From: Tenacibaculum adriaticum | Lineage (GTDB): Bacteria > Bacteroidota > Bacteroidia > Flavobacteriales > Flavobacteriaceae | Direction of reading: 5' to 3' | Length of the DNA stretch: 64,000 nt | Assembly: GCF_008124875.1 (NCBI RefSeq) | Contig: NZ_VNIA01000001.1 | Coordinates: forward strand, 1,008,721 to 1,072,720 | Shown: positions 33,110-40,429 of the stretch, one piece after another | Layout: every line of letters begins with the position of its first letter | Numbering within the stretch: the stretch's first letter is position 1 | Made by a program: the position numbers and the translations under genes | The notes under the pieces: generated by a model | What the model was told of the DNA's origin: nothing | Databases searched by the model: none | The model's input: the letters and a program-made list of their open reading frames with translations, nothing else

Positions 33110-35854
33110 GTGAAAAAGTTTTTAAAAATTGCTATAGTATCCCTGTTAATTCTTCTTATAGGTTGCACTAAGGCAGAAAATGAAAAGAAGTATGTTGTTG
33201 GTTTTTCACAGTTTACTTCAAATGATGATTGGAGAAAATCTATGAATCAATCTATGAAAATTGAAGCAAATTTTCATGATAACATGAAACTTTTAATACT
33301 CGATGGAAAAGGAAGTATTGATAAACAAATAGCGGATGTTGAAGAGCTTATTAATAAAAAAGTTGATGTTCTTCTAATTTCTCCTATAGCGCCTAAACCC
33401 TTAAAAGCATCAATAAATAAAGCTATAGAAGCTGGAATACCTGTAATTATTCTTGATAGAAATATTGAAGATGTTAACTACAATTCGTTTATAGGGGTTA
33501 ATAATTATGAAGTTGGCTTAAATGCTGCAGAGTATATTGTTTCACTAAAAAAGAAAGCTAAAATTGTTGAAATAAAAAGCTGGGCAGGAACAGTACCAAC
33601 TATTCAAAAAAGCTTAGGATTTAATGAAGCTGTCGAAAAAAACAATGATTTAACTATAGTAGGAACTACTCAAGATAGTTATAATGGATCAGGAATAAAA
33701 AAACACTTTAAACAAATTCTTGAAGAGAATGATGGTGTAGATTTTGTATTTGCTCATACAGATGCTTTGGCTTTACAAGCTTACGAAGTAGCAAAAGAAC
33801 TCGGTTTGACTGATCAAATAAAGTTTATTGGTGTTGGAGGAGTGAATAGCCCTAATGGGGGGATAAATTTAGTTGAGAGAAAAATTTTAGAAGCGACTGT
33901 TTTTTATCCAACTGGAGGTAAAGAGGCAATAAATATAGCAATGAAAATCATCAACAAAGAAAATGTTGGGAAAAATTATGCGTTACCTTCTCTTATTATA
34001 GATGCTGATAATGTAGATGTTTTAAAAAGAGGATTGGAATTAATAAGTAGTCAGGAATTAGATATTGAAAAGCAACAAAGTAAAATTAATGATCAACTGC
34101 AGTTATATTCATCTCAAAGAGATTTCTTAAAATATACATTACTTTTTTTAGGATTAATAGGATTACTTCTTTTTTTAACATTACGAGCAAAACAAACATT
34201 ATCAAAGCAAAAGAAATTATTAGAAGAATTAATTGATAAAATCGCAAATCAGAAAACAGAGATTGAAGAAATAGCTGAAAATTTGCGAGTAACTAATGAA
34301 GCGACTAATAACTTTTTCACAGGAGTTTCACACGATTTTAAAACTCCCCTTTCACTAATACTTTCGTCCACAGAATCATTATTAAGTAAAGGAGAAGAAA
34401 AAAAGCCAGAAGAGTTTGGACTTATCTATAACAATTCTAAGAGACTGTTAAGAATGATTAACCAATTATTAGATTTTAGACGTGTTGAAAGTAAAAAATT
34501 TAGGTTAAAAGCAGCTAAAACAAATATTTATTCTTTCGTGAAATCTATTTTCTCTGATTTTAAAAATGAAGCAGAAAAAAATAAAATCGATTTTTCTTTA
34601 ACAACTAATACAAATGAAGCAGAGCTATATATAGATCGAGATTTACTCGACAATGTATTGTTTAATTTACTTTCTAACGCATTTAAGTTTACACCTATTA
34701 AAGGAAAAGTTTCTATTAATATTGATGAGGCTGATGAAGGGATTTTTATATCTGTTAAAGATTCTGGAATTGGAATTGTAGCAGCAGAAAAAGATAAAAT
34801 TTTTAATCAGTTTTTTTTAGGGTCAAATAATAAGCAAACGAGTTCAGGTATTGGTCTTTATTTAGCAAAACAGTATGCGAAATTACATGGGGGAAGTTTA
34901 GAGGTTTTCTCAACGGAAGGGAAAGGTGCTGAATTTAAAATATATATTCCTAAAGGAAAAGCTCATTTTAAGCCTGAAGAAATCATTGTTGGCGACGAAA
35001 TTAACACTAGTGAAACTATCGATTTAAATGCGTTCACATTTGAAGAAAATGAAGAAACTGTTCCTGATGAAAATAAAGAGTCCTTACTAATTATTGAAGA
35101 TAATACAGACTTAAGAGGTTTTTTAAAAAGTAAGCTTTCTGAAACATATAATGTATATGAATCTGATGGAATAGATGCAGTTAATAAAGCAATAGAAATT
35201 ATTCCAGATATAATTATTAGTGATGTTAACCTACCAGAAAAAAATGGTTTTGAAATATGCGAGGCGTTAAGAAACGATATTCGTACATCACACATACCAA
35301 CTATTATTTTAACGGCTTTAACATCAGATGCTGCGCATTTACAAGGATTAAAGAGTGGTGTTGATATGTTTTTAACCAAACCATTTAATTTATCTGTATT
35401 AAATCAATCATTAAAAACACTTTTATATAATCGTAAGAGATTACAACATTTTTATAAGCAAAGTTTTTCTATTGAAGAAAATAGGGATAAAAAGGAAATA
35501 AGGTCTAAAAAGGATAAACAAAAGGATGTTGAAAGTGAATTTTTTAAGACTATTAATAACATTGTTCAAAAAAGTCTAGATGATTCTACCTTTACAGTTG
35601 AGATTTTAGCAGAAGAATTAAAAATATCAAGAGTTCAATTGTATCGTAAAACTAAAGCAGTTTTAGGAATTAATATTAGCGATTATATTCAAAATATAAG
35701 ACTAGAGAAATCAAAAGAATTATTACAAGATAAAGAGCTTACAATTGCTGATGTAGCGTATTCAACAGGCTTTTCATCTCCTAATTATTTTTCTACCTCA
35801 TTTAAAAATAAATACGGAAAATCTCCAAATCAATATAAAAAAGATAAAAAATAA
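33110..35854 (+). CDS. Hybrid two-component sensor/regulator (sugar-binding-type sensor, His kinase, receiver, AraC output)
   Basis: 914 residues, starting at a GTG. Domain order: signal with lipobox-like LLIGC (C19); periplasmic-binding-protein type 4 (ribose-like) sensor domain, about 28-305; one TM helix, 341-360; coiled coil; HisKA with SHDFKTPL (H408); HATPase with N523, DSGIGI 551-556 and SSGIGLYLA; receiver domain about 657-770 with phospho-acceptor D705 in IISDVNLPEKNG and K757 in FLTKPFN; AraC-type DNA-binding domain about 815-912 with the conserved ADVAYSTGFSSPNYFSTSFKNKYGKSP. All catalytic residues are present. Such one-chain systems normally sense sugars and switch on carbohydrate genes, but none lie nearby. 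The downstream 930 bases hold only candidate small RNAs. Confidence 0.96.
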   Translation: MKKFLKIAIVSLLILLIGCTKAENEKKYVVGFSQFTSNDDWRKSMNQSMKIEANFHDNMKLLILDGKGSIDKQIADVEELINKKVDVLLISPIAPKPLKASINKAIEAGIPVIILDRNIEDVNYNSFIGVNNYEVGLNAAEYIVSLKKKAKIVEIKSWAGTVPTIQKSLGFNEAVEKNNDLTIVGTTQDSYNGSGIKKHFKQILEENDGVDFVFAHTDALALQAYEVAKELGLTDQIKFIGVGGVNSPNGGINLVERKILEATVFYPTGGKEAINIAMKIINKENVGKNYALPSLIIDADNVDVLKRGLELISSQELDIEKQQSKINDQLQLYSSQRDFLKYTLLFLGLIGLLLFLTLRAKQTLSKQKKLLEELIDKIANQKTEIEEIAENLRVTNEATNNFFTGVSHDFKTPLSLILSSTESLLSKGEEKKPEEFGLIYNNSKRLLRMINQLLDFRRVESKKFRLKAAKTNIYSFVKSIFSDFKNEAEKNKIDFSLTTNTNEAELYIDRDLLDNVLFNLLSNAFKFTPIKGKVSINIDEADEGIFISVKDSGIGIVAAEKDKIFNQFFLGSNNKQTSSGIGLYLAKQYAKLHGGSLEVFSTEGKGAEFKIYIPKGKAHFKPEEIIVGDEINTSETIDLNAFTFEENEETVPDENKESLLIIEDNTDLRGFLKSKLSETYNVYESDGIDAVNKAIEIIPDIIISDVNLPEKNGFEICEALRNDIRTSHIPTIILTALTSDAAHLQGLKSGVDMFLTKPFNLSVLNQSLKTLLYNRKRLQHFYKQSFSIEENRDKKEIRSKKDKQKDVESEFFKTINNIVQKSLDDSTFTVEILAEELKISRVQLYRKTKAVLGINISDYIQNIRLEKSKELLQDKELTIADVAYSTGFSSPNYFSTSFKNKYGKSPNQYKKDKK

Positions 35855-35937
35855 GAAACAAGAGTAACATTTTCAAAAGAATAAAAAATAAATAACTGAA
35901 AATAAATAATTTAAAAAATTATGTTCCAAAGTAACAA

Positions 35938-35974
35938 TTTCGAATGTAGTAAAAGTAACACCATAGTACATTTA
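35938..35974 (+). promoter_or_regulatory. Candidate promoter of small RNA A
   Basis: CAATTTCGAA upstream and TAcaTTTA (35967-35974, one base off consensus) with exactly the same 24-base gap as the promoters of the twin units. The flanking bases AG before and CA after the box are also shared. Confidence 0.5.
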
Positions 35975-35979
35975 CATTA

Positions 35980-36130
35980 TGTTCTTTAAGGAAAAGAATT
36001 GGTTTTGGGGATTATCAATTCTTACTAAAAAAACAAAATAAAAGATTGGGGAATATTTTATTTTGTTTCTAATTCATAATTAAAGATTCTGTAAAACGCG
36101 ACATAATATTTGTGTCGTGTTTTTTCTTTT
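35980..36130 (+). ncRNA. Candidate small RNA A with two GGGG-loop hairpins
   Basis: About 150 nt, no credible reading frame. It would fold into three consecutive hairpins. Hairpin 1 is an 8-bp perfect stem AAGAATTG/CAATTCTT (35994-36001 with 36016-36023) with loop GTTTTGGGGATTAT. Hairpin 2 is a 13-bp perfect stem (36031-36043 with 36056-36068) with loop GATTGGGGAATA. Hairpin 3 is a terminator, ACGCGACA with TGTCGTGT (one G-U pair) and a TTTTTTCTTTTT tail. Both loops present TTGGGGA followed by a T/A-rich end, a repetition that suggests a binding or seed site. Not recognised as a named family. Confidence 0.6.
36093..36130 (+). terminator. Terminator of candidate small RNA A
   Basis: The stem 36093-36103 with 36113-36123 has core ACGCGACA/TGTCGTGT. 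The T-rich tail is interrupted by one C. Confidence 0.8.
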
Positions 36131-36245
36131 TAAGAACCATTTATTTAATTGTACTAATGTTACCTGGTTATAGAAATAAAACTTTTTTAATATTTAAAAA
36201 CCTATAAATCAGCTGGTTTAAAAACATTTGTACAAATGAAACAAT

Positions 36246-36281
36246 TTTGAAATAGTAAATTGTCTAGCGTTAGTATCTTTG
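36246..36281 (+). promoter_or_regulatory. Promoter of twin small RNA B1
   Basis: TTTG 36246-36249, a 24-base gap, then a perfect -7 box TAtcTTTG 36274-36281 followed by CAG. The start would be near 36288. Confidence 0.75.
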
Positions 36282-36287
36282 CAGTGT

Positions 36288-36433
36288 AATAATTGAATGG
36301 TTAGTTTTATTTTTTATTACAAAGCAGAAAAAGAAAGCTGTATAGATTAGCTGGGGGGCACGATTTGTAGAGTTATTAAAATTTCTGAAAAAGAAAGAGA
36401 AAAAAAAGCAACACTTTTGTGTTGCTTTTTTTT
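36288..36433 (+). ncRNA. Candidate small RNA B1 (twin copy 1)
   Basis: About 145 nt between a perfect Bacteroidota promoter and a strong intrinsic terminator (AAAAAAAGCAACAC / GTGTTGCTTTTTTT over TTTT, then U-run to 36433). The centre, GATTAGCTGGGGGGCACGAT, is G-rich in otherwise AT-rich DNA and identical in both copies. Possible pairings are CAGAAA with TTTCTG and AGCT with AGCT around GTATAGATT. A 17-codon frame starts with ATG at 36297 (MVSFIFYYKAEKESCID). The only two changes between copies inside it alter amino acids, so a coding role is not favoured. Not recognised as a named RNA family. Confidence 0.72.
36400..36433 (+). terminator. Terminator of small RNA B1
   Basis: GCAACAC/GTGTTGC stem extended by A-T pairs, loop TTTT, eight-base T-run. 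Confidence 0.93.
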
Positions 36434-36599
36434 GTTAAAATTTTCTTGAAGTATATAAACTAGGAAATAAAAATCATTGGTAAGAACATAAATGAAAATT
36501 TCGATAGCAATGTTACCTAGTTATAAAAAAACAAAACTTTTAGCAATATAAATGCTTGTAAATAAAGTTATTATAAATTATTTTCATAGATGAAACAAT

Positions 36600-36635
36600 T
36601 TTGAAATAACATGTTCTAATACGTTGGTATCTTTG
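36600..36635 (+). promoter_or_regulatory. Promoter of twin small RNA B2
   Basis: TTTG 36600-36603, a 24-base gap, a perfect TAtcTTTG at 36628-36635 followed by CAG. Same architecture as copy 1, although the 24-base spacer sequence has diverged. Confidence 0.75.
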
Positions 36636-36641
36636 CAGTGT

Positions 36642-36786
36642 AATAATTAAATGGTTAGTTTTATTTTTTATTGCAATGCAGAAAAAGAAAGCTGTATAGA
36701 TTAGCTGGGGGGCACGATTTGTAGAGTTATTAAAATTTCTGGAAAAGAAAGAGCAAAAAAAGCAACACTTTTGTGTTGCTTTTTTT
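36642..36786 (+). ncRNA. Candidate small RNA B2 (twin copy 2)
   Basis: Second copy of B1, offset by 354 bases, ending at the T-run 36780-36786. The G-rich core and the terminator are unchanged. Differences are single bases in the 5' third, before the terminator and in the tail. Its terminator touches the stop codon of the convergent nuclease gene and, having A-runs on the other side, can also end that transcript. Confidence 0.72.
36753..36786. terminator. Terminator of small RNA B2, also facing the nuclease gene
   Basis: Stem GCAACAC/GTGTTGC with A-run on the left and T-run on the right. Works in both directions and lies two bases from the nuclease stop. Confidence 0.9.
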
Positions 36787-36788
36787 GT

Positions 36789-37601
36789 TTATCTAAATGA
36801 CCAGTTTTTGTAATTGCTATAAGCTTCCAATTTGTTTTCAATATCATCAGGAAGTTCAGGAAAAAAATCAATACCAGTTTTTTGTTCTAATTCATCAATA
36901 GAAACAACAAATTCATACAACGGACGATTACTATCTTCGTGAGGGAATAAAAAAGCAATAGCTTTTATTTCTGGTTCTGTATAATCTAAGATGACTTTAT
37001 AAAAAGCTTTAGGAACACTTACTTTATCTTTCCCTATAGATTTTAAATTACTGTCAGTTAAAATACCACCAGTTACTACATATATGCGCTTATACTTTTT
37101 TGCCCAATAACGTGTTTTTTGTTCTAGAGTGTTCCAAATGCCAGAATTAAAATCATGCTGTTGAGGTGTAACGTTAGATGTGTAAAAAGTTTCATTATAT
37201 AATTCTTCAGTCAGTCTTCTATCTCCGGCAGGGCATAAATGTCCGCGATCATAACCAGAATTTTTATAACTTCTCCAGTGTGCAGATTTAGTTTTCACTT
37301 TCGGGTCATAAATAAAATAAGGGCGTTTTCTATCGATATATGAAATATCAGTTTCCCTTAAGGAGTAGGCTACCCATTCTGCTTGTTCGTGAGCTTCACT
37401 GTAAGATAAATTATATCCTTTGTGATTTACGATAACTCCAGTAGTTGAAGTTGGTAAATAATTAAAATCTAATCCAATTTCTATCTGTTCATCACCCATA
37501 ATGGTAGGGTAAGCCGAACTACTTTTTTTCTGCTGAAAAAAATAAGCAACAATTACAATTAGTAATCCAATGATTGATATTATTTTTCTGCTATTTTTCA
37601 C
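36789..37601 (-). CDS. Membrane-anchored DNA/RNA non-specific endonuclease (NUC1 family)
   Basis: 270 residues. An N-terminal hydrophobic helix (about 6-22) acts as signal anchor, so the enzyme faces the periplasm. The catalytic motif is DRGHL (D118-H121) with the Mg2+-ligand N157 in SGIWNTLE. VVTGGILTDSN and KVSVPKAFYKVILD complete the betabetaalpha-metal nuclease fold. It degrades DNA or RNA, possibly for nucleotide scavenging. Its first 11 bases overlap the end of the thioesterase gene upstream. Confidence 0.94.
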   Translation of the reverse strand: MKNSRKIISIIGLLIVIVAYFFQQKKSSSAYPTIMGDEQIEIGLDFNYLPTSTTGVIVNHKGYNLSYSEAHEQAEWVAYSLRETDISYIDRKRPYFIYDPKVKTKSAHWRSYKNSGYDRGHLCPAGDRRLTEELYNETFYTSNVTPQQHDFNSGIWNTLEQKTRYWAKKYKRIYVVTGGILTDSNLKSIGKDKVSVPKAFYKVILDYTEPEIKAIAFLFPHEDSNRPLYEFVVSIDELEQKTGIDFFPELPDDIENKLEAYSNYKNWSFR

Positions 37602-38040
37602 TTTTCAATACTATTTCAGTAAAATCATGAGTTTTTTCAGCATCAGTAAAAATTTGTTGAAATTTTGATGGAGGTATCGTTAATTTACGTTGCACTAAAT
37701 CTAACCATGCTCCATAAACCGTAACAATTGCAGATAATTTACCAGCGCCATTAAATACTTCGTGTTGAATTTTCCAACGTTCTCCTTTACTTGATAATCC
37801 TGTAATCTTTAAATTTACGCTGATATCCTCTCCCATATGAATTTCCTTTAAAAAGCGGGTGTTTTCTTCAAATAAAATCGGACCTACTTTTTCTCGAGTA
37901 AAATCATGTATGGTAATACCAAATTTATTAAAAAAACGCAGACGTGCTTCTGCACAATAATCATTATATGCTGTGTGACGCATATGTACGTTTGCATCAA
38001 AATCTGCCCAACGGGTAGTGAAATTTACTATAAAACTCAT
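37591..38040 (-). CDS. Acyl-CoA thioesterase family protein (hotdog fold)
   Basis: 149 residues, single 4HBT-type hotdog domain. Residues FTTRWADFDANVHMRHTAYNDY hold the family's Asp-x-x-x-H-like active-site loop, followed by the long helix AEARLRFFNKFG. Likely hydrolyses an acyl-CoA thioester in the cytoplasm. Substrate unknown. It overlaps the nuclease gene by 11 bases and starts 34 bases after the permease gene. Confidence 0.85.
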   Translation of the reverse strand: MSFIVNFTTRWADFDANVHMRHTAYNDYCAEARLRFFNKFGITIHDFTREKVGPILFEENTRFLKEIHMGEDISVNLKITGLSSKGERWKIQHEVFNGAGKLSAIVTVYGAWLDLVQRKLTIPPSKFQQIFTDAEKTHDFTEIVLKSEK

Positions 38041-38074
38041 TTGTTTTTATTTTAGAAGAAGCGAAGTTACAAAG

Positions 38075-39157
38075 TTAGCTTTTCACATCCAACGCATCTC
38101 GAAGTGAATTTCCTAAAAGCATAAACGCCATTACTAAACTCATAATGGCAACTCCAGGAATTAATGCTAAAAAGGGCTTTCCTAAAACAATATAATTGTA
38201 GTGATTTTTAATCATAGCTCCCCAAGAAGGAGTTGGAGGCTGAGCGCCAATTCCTAAAAAACTCAAACCACTTTCAATTAAAATAGCCGCAGCAAAATTG
38301 GCTGCAGAAATTACAATAACTGGAGCTAAAATATTGGGTAAGATATGTTTAAAAATAATTCTAAAATTAGAAAAGCCAAGCGCTTTGGCGGCTTCCACAT
38401 ATTGTTGTTGTTTGGTAGTAATTACTTGTCCGCGAACGACACGTGCAACTTCTACCCACATAGTTAAACCAACAGCAATAAACACTTGCCAAAAGCCTTT
38501 TCCTAAAGTTAAGGTAATAGCAATTACTAATAGTAAGGTTGGAATAGACCAGGTAATATTGATAACCCACATAATAAAAGTGTCTATTTTCCCTCCAAAA
38601 TAACCAGCAATTGCTCCGATTGGGATGCCTATTAAAAGTGAAATAAAAACAGCGACAAACCCAATAAAAAATGAAATTCGAGCTCCTATTAAGAGTCTAC
38701 TGAGCAAATCTCGTCCGTATTTATCGGTTCCAAAATAAAAAGTTTTGTTATCAATGAATTTTTCTGGTTGATTATTAAAAAGTGAAAGATTAAACTCTTT
38801 AGTTAATCCATCAGAATATTTTACAACTTCTAATTTGTTCTTGGTAATTATATAGGATTTTATCGGAATTTCTGTAAAAGTTGATTTTCTTCCATTAGAT
38901 AAAATGGAAAACCAAGATTGGTTAATTTCTCTTTGATTCGGAATTTTAAGAAGCTGTACTGAAAAACCTGGTGGTTTTGAATGAATTTCTAAATGCATTT
39001 GATTGGCATCACTACTATTATCGGGTGCTAAAGCATAACAAAAAACAGCAATAAATCCACAAAAAATAATAAACCATAAGCTAAACATACCTGTTTTATT
39101 TTTTTTGAATTTAATGGTAGCAAGCTGCCACAAAGATGTGGCTTGTTTATTTTTCAC
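38075..39157 (-). CDS. OppC/DppC-like ABC transporter permease, no partner genes nearby
   Basis: 360 residues, longer than the usual 300. After the first TM helix (about 24-43) there is a 70-90 residue extracytoplasmic stretch (FSVQLLKIPNQREINQSWFSIL ...) before FGTDKYGRDLLSRLLIGARIS, the standard entry to the permease core. The EAA loop reads EAAKALGFSNFRIIFKHILPN. ESGLSFLGIGAQPPTPSWG is typical of the peptide/nickel permease subfamily. The second permease, ATPases and binding protein are not adjacent. It overlaps the mechanosensitive channel gene by 11 bases. Confidence 0.92.
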   Translation of the reverse strand: MKNKQATSLWQLATIKFKKNKTGMFSLWFIIFCGFIAVFCYALAPDNSSDANQMHLEIHSKPPGFSVQLLKIPNQREINQSWFSILSNGRKSTFTEIPIKSYIITKNKLEVVKYSDGLTKEFNLSLFNNQPEKFIDNKTFYFGTDKYGRDLLSRLLIGARISFFIGFVAVFISLLIGIPIGAIAGYFGGKIDTFIMWVINITWSIPTLLLVIAITLTLGKGFWQVFIAVGLTMWVEVARVVRGQVITTKQQQYVEAAKALGFSNFRIIFKHILPNILAPVIVISAANFAAAILIESGLSFLGIGAQPPTPSWGAMIKNHYNYIVLGKPFLALIPGVAIMSLVMAFMLLGNSLRDALDVKS

Positions 39158-40415
39158 TAGTTTTTTGATCTTTCAAATTAATAATATCTACACTTGATGG
39201 GGTTTGAAAAACTTCTAAATCAAAATATTTTACAGATGCTAAAATATGGTCAAAAATATTAGCCATAACACGTTCATAATCTTGCCATACTTTTTCTTTA
39301 CTAAAGGCATATATTTCTAAAGGAATTCCATTAGAAGTAGGTTCTAACTGACGCGACATTAATAACATGTCTTGATTTATCTGTGGATGATTTTCGATAT
39401 ACTTGTCTAAGTATACTCTAAAAGTTCCAAAATTAGTAAGATTTCTACCATTTAATAGAACAGATTTGTCAATATTATGTTCGTCATTATATTTTTTTAC
39501 TTGATTACTAGTTTTTTCAATATAATCAGAAATTAAATGAATTTTCTTATAATACTCAATATCTTCATCAGTAAGAAACCGAATACTATTTATTTTAATT
39601 AAAATAGCCCTTTTTATTCTTCTTCCTCCCGAACTGTTCATTGTTCTCCAGTTTTTAAACGAATCAGAAGTTAAATAGTAGGTGGGAATACTCGAAATAG
39701 TATTGTCAAAATTTTGAATAATCACAGAGGTTAAATTAATTTCAACGACATCACCATCGGCGCCATATTTATCCATAGTAATCCAATCGCCAATTCGAAC
39801 GGTATCGTTTATAGAAACTTGAATACTTGCAACAAAGCCTAAAATGGTATCCTTAAAAATTAACAAAAGAACTGCAGAGAAAGCTCCAAGAGCAGTTAAA
39901 AATTTAATAAGAGGTTTGCCAGTAAGCACAGAAAAAGAGGTGATAACTGCTATTAACCATAAAACCACCATAAATATTTGTACGTAACTTTTTAAAGGTT
40001 TGTCTTTAAAAGTATTTATAGTGCTTAAAAAATCTTTAGTGGTCATTAAAATACTTTTAACAAACCAAACAATTGAAAAAATAATTGCTATCGTTATAAT
40101 GCGTTCAGCATAGTTTAGCAAATCAGGAAAATCGATAAGAATTCCTTTTAAAGAATTAAAAATAATAACAAAAATAACTATTCTTGATAAGCTTAAAAAT
40201 ACGCGATTTTTAATCAGTAAATCATCAAATTTTGTAGATGTTTTAGATGCCATTTTACTGACGATTTTTCTTCCGAAGTAGCGAAAAATTTTAAACAATA
40301 AAAACCCTAAAAGAGCAAAAATAATGAGATTAAATATCAAATTTAGATAAACAGAAGTAACTTCTGAAAATGAAAATTGATTTTTAAAAATCCTATAAAA
40401 AAACTTATTAAACAT
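39147..40415 (-). CDS. Mechanosensitive ion channel, MscS family (YbdG-like)
   Basis: 422 residues. Five N-terminal hydrophobic helices, then the MscS pore-lining helix and beta domain: KFLTALGAFSAVLLLIFKDTILGFVASIQVSINDTVRIGDWITMDKYGADGDVVEINLTSVIIQNFDNTISSIPTYYL. The C-terminal cytoplasmic part (HIDKSVLLNGRNLTNFGTFRVYL, SRQLEPTSNGIPLEIYAF) matches the YbdG/MscM type. It would release solutes on osmotic down-shock. The 3' end overlaps the permease gene. The 5' side is 14 bases from the transporter gene upstream. Confidence 0.92.
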   Translation of the reverse strand: MFNKFFYRIFKNQFSFSEVTSVYLNLIFNLIIFALLGFLLFKIFRYFGRKIVSKMASKTSTKFDDLLIKNRVFLSLSRIVIFVIIFNSLKGILIDFPDLLNYAERIITIAIIFSIVWFVKSILMTTKDFLSTINTFKDKPLKSYVQIFMVVLWLIAVITSFSVLTGKPLIKFLTALGAFSAVLLLIFKDTILGFVASIQVSINDTVRIGDWITMDKYGADGDVVEINLTSVIIQNFDNTISSIPTYYLTSDSFKNWRTMNSSGGRRIKRAILIKINSIRFLTDEDIEYYKKIHLISDYIEKTSNQVKKYNDEHNIDKSVLLNGRNLTNFGTFRVYLDKYIENHPQINQDMLLMSRQLEPTSNGIPLEIYAFSKEKVWQDYERVMANIFDHILASVKYFDLEVFQTPSSVDIINLKDQKTSEK

Positions 40416-40429
40416 GGTTTCGTGATTTC

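Larger units (their letters stand above)
35864..36516. repeat. Five scattered GTAACA / TGTTAC hexamers
   Basis: GTAACA at 35864-35869, 35931-35936 and 35955-35960, and its complement TGTTAC at 36158-36163 and 36511-36516. The last two lie 116-117 bases before the -7 boxes of the twin RNA units. The density is higher than I would expect by chance, but two of the five are explained by the duplication. Possible binding half-sites; inference only. Confidence 0.35.
36131..36786 (+). repeat. Tandem duplication of a transcription unit (period about 354 bases)
   Basis: Copy 1 is about 36131-36433 and copy 2 about 36481-36786. From the -7 box to the terminator (about 150 bases) the copies differ by five substitutions and one T in the tail. 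The roughly 120 bases upstream are clearly related (TAAGAAC, AATGTTACCTRGTTATA, AAAACTTTT, GAAACAATTTTGAAATA) but much more diverged. Strong conservation is therefore limited to the transcribed part. Confidence 0.9.

Noticed and set aside
34963..35379. A 138-codon minus-strand frame
   Set aside because: Antisense to the receiver domain of the hybrid sensor. No recognisable protein features.
36288..36433. Assigning the twin RNAs to 6S RNA
   Set aside because: I do not see the long two-ended pairing with a central bubble that 6S RNA needs, and I cannot run a covariance search. The identity is left open.
36131..36786. Insertion sequence or transposon as the source of the duplication
   Set aside because: No transposase frame, terminal inverted repeats or target-site duplication. 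The unit is promoter-RNA-terminator only.
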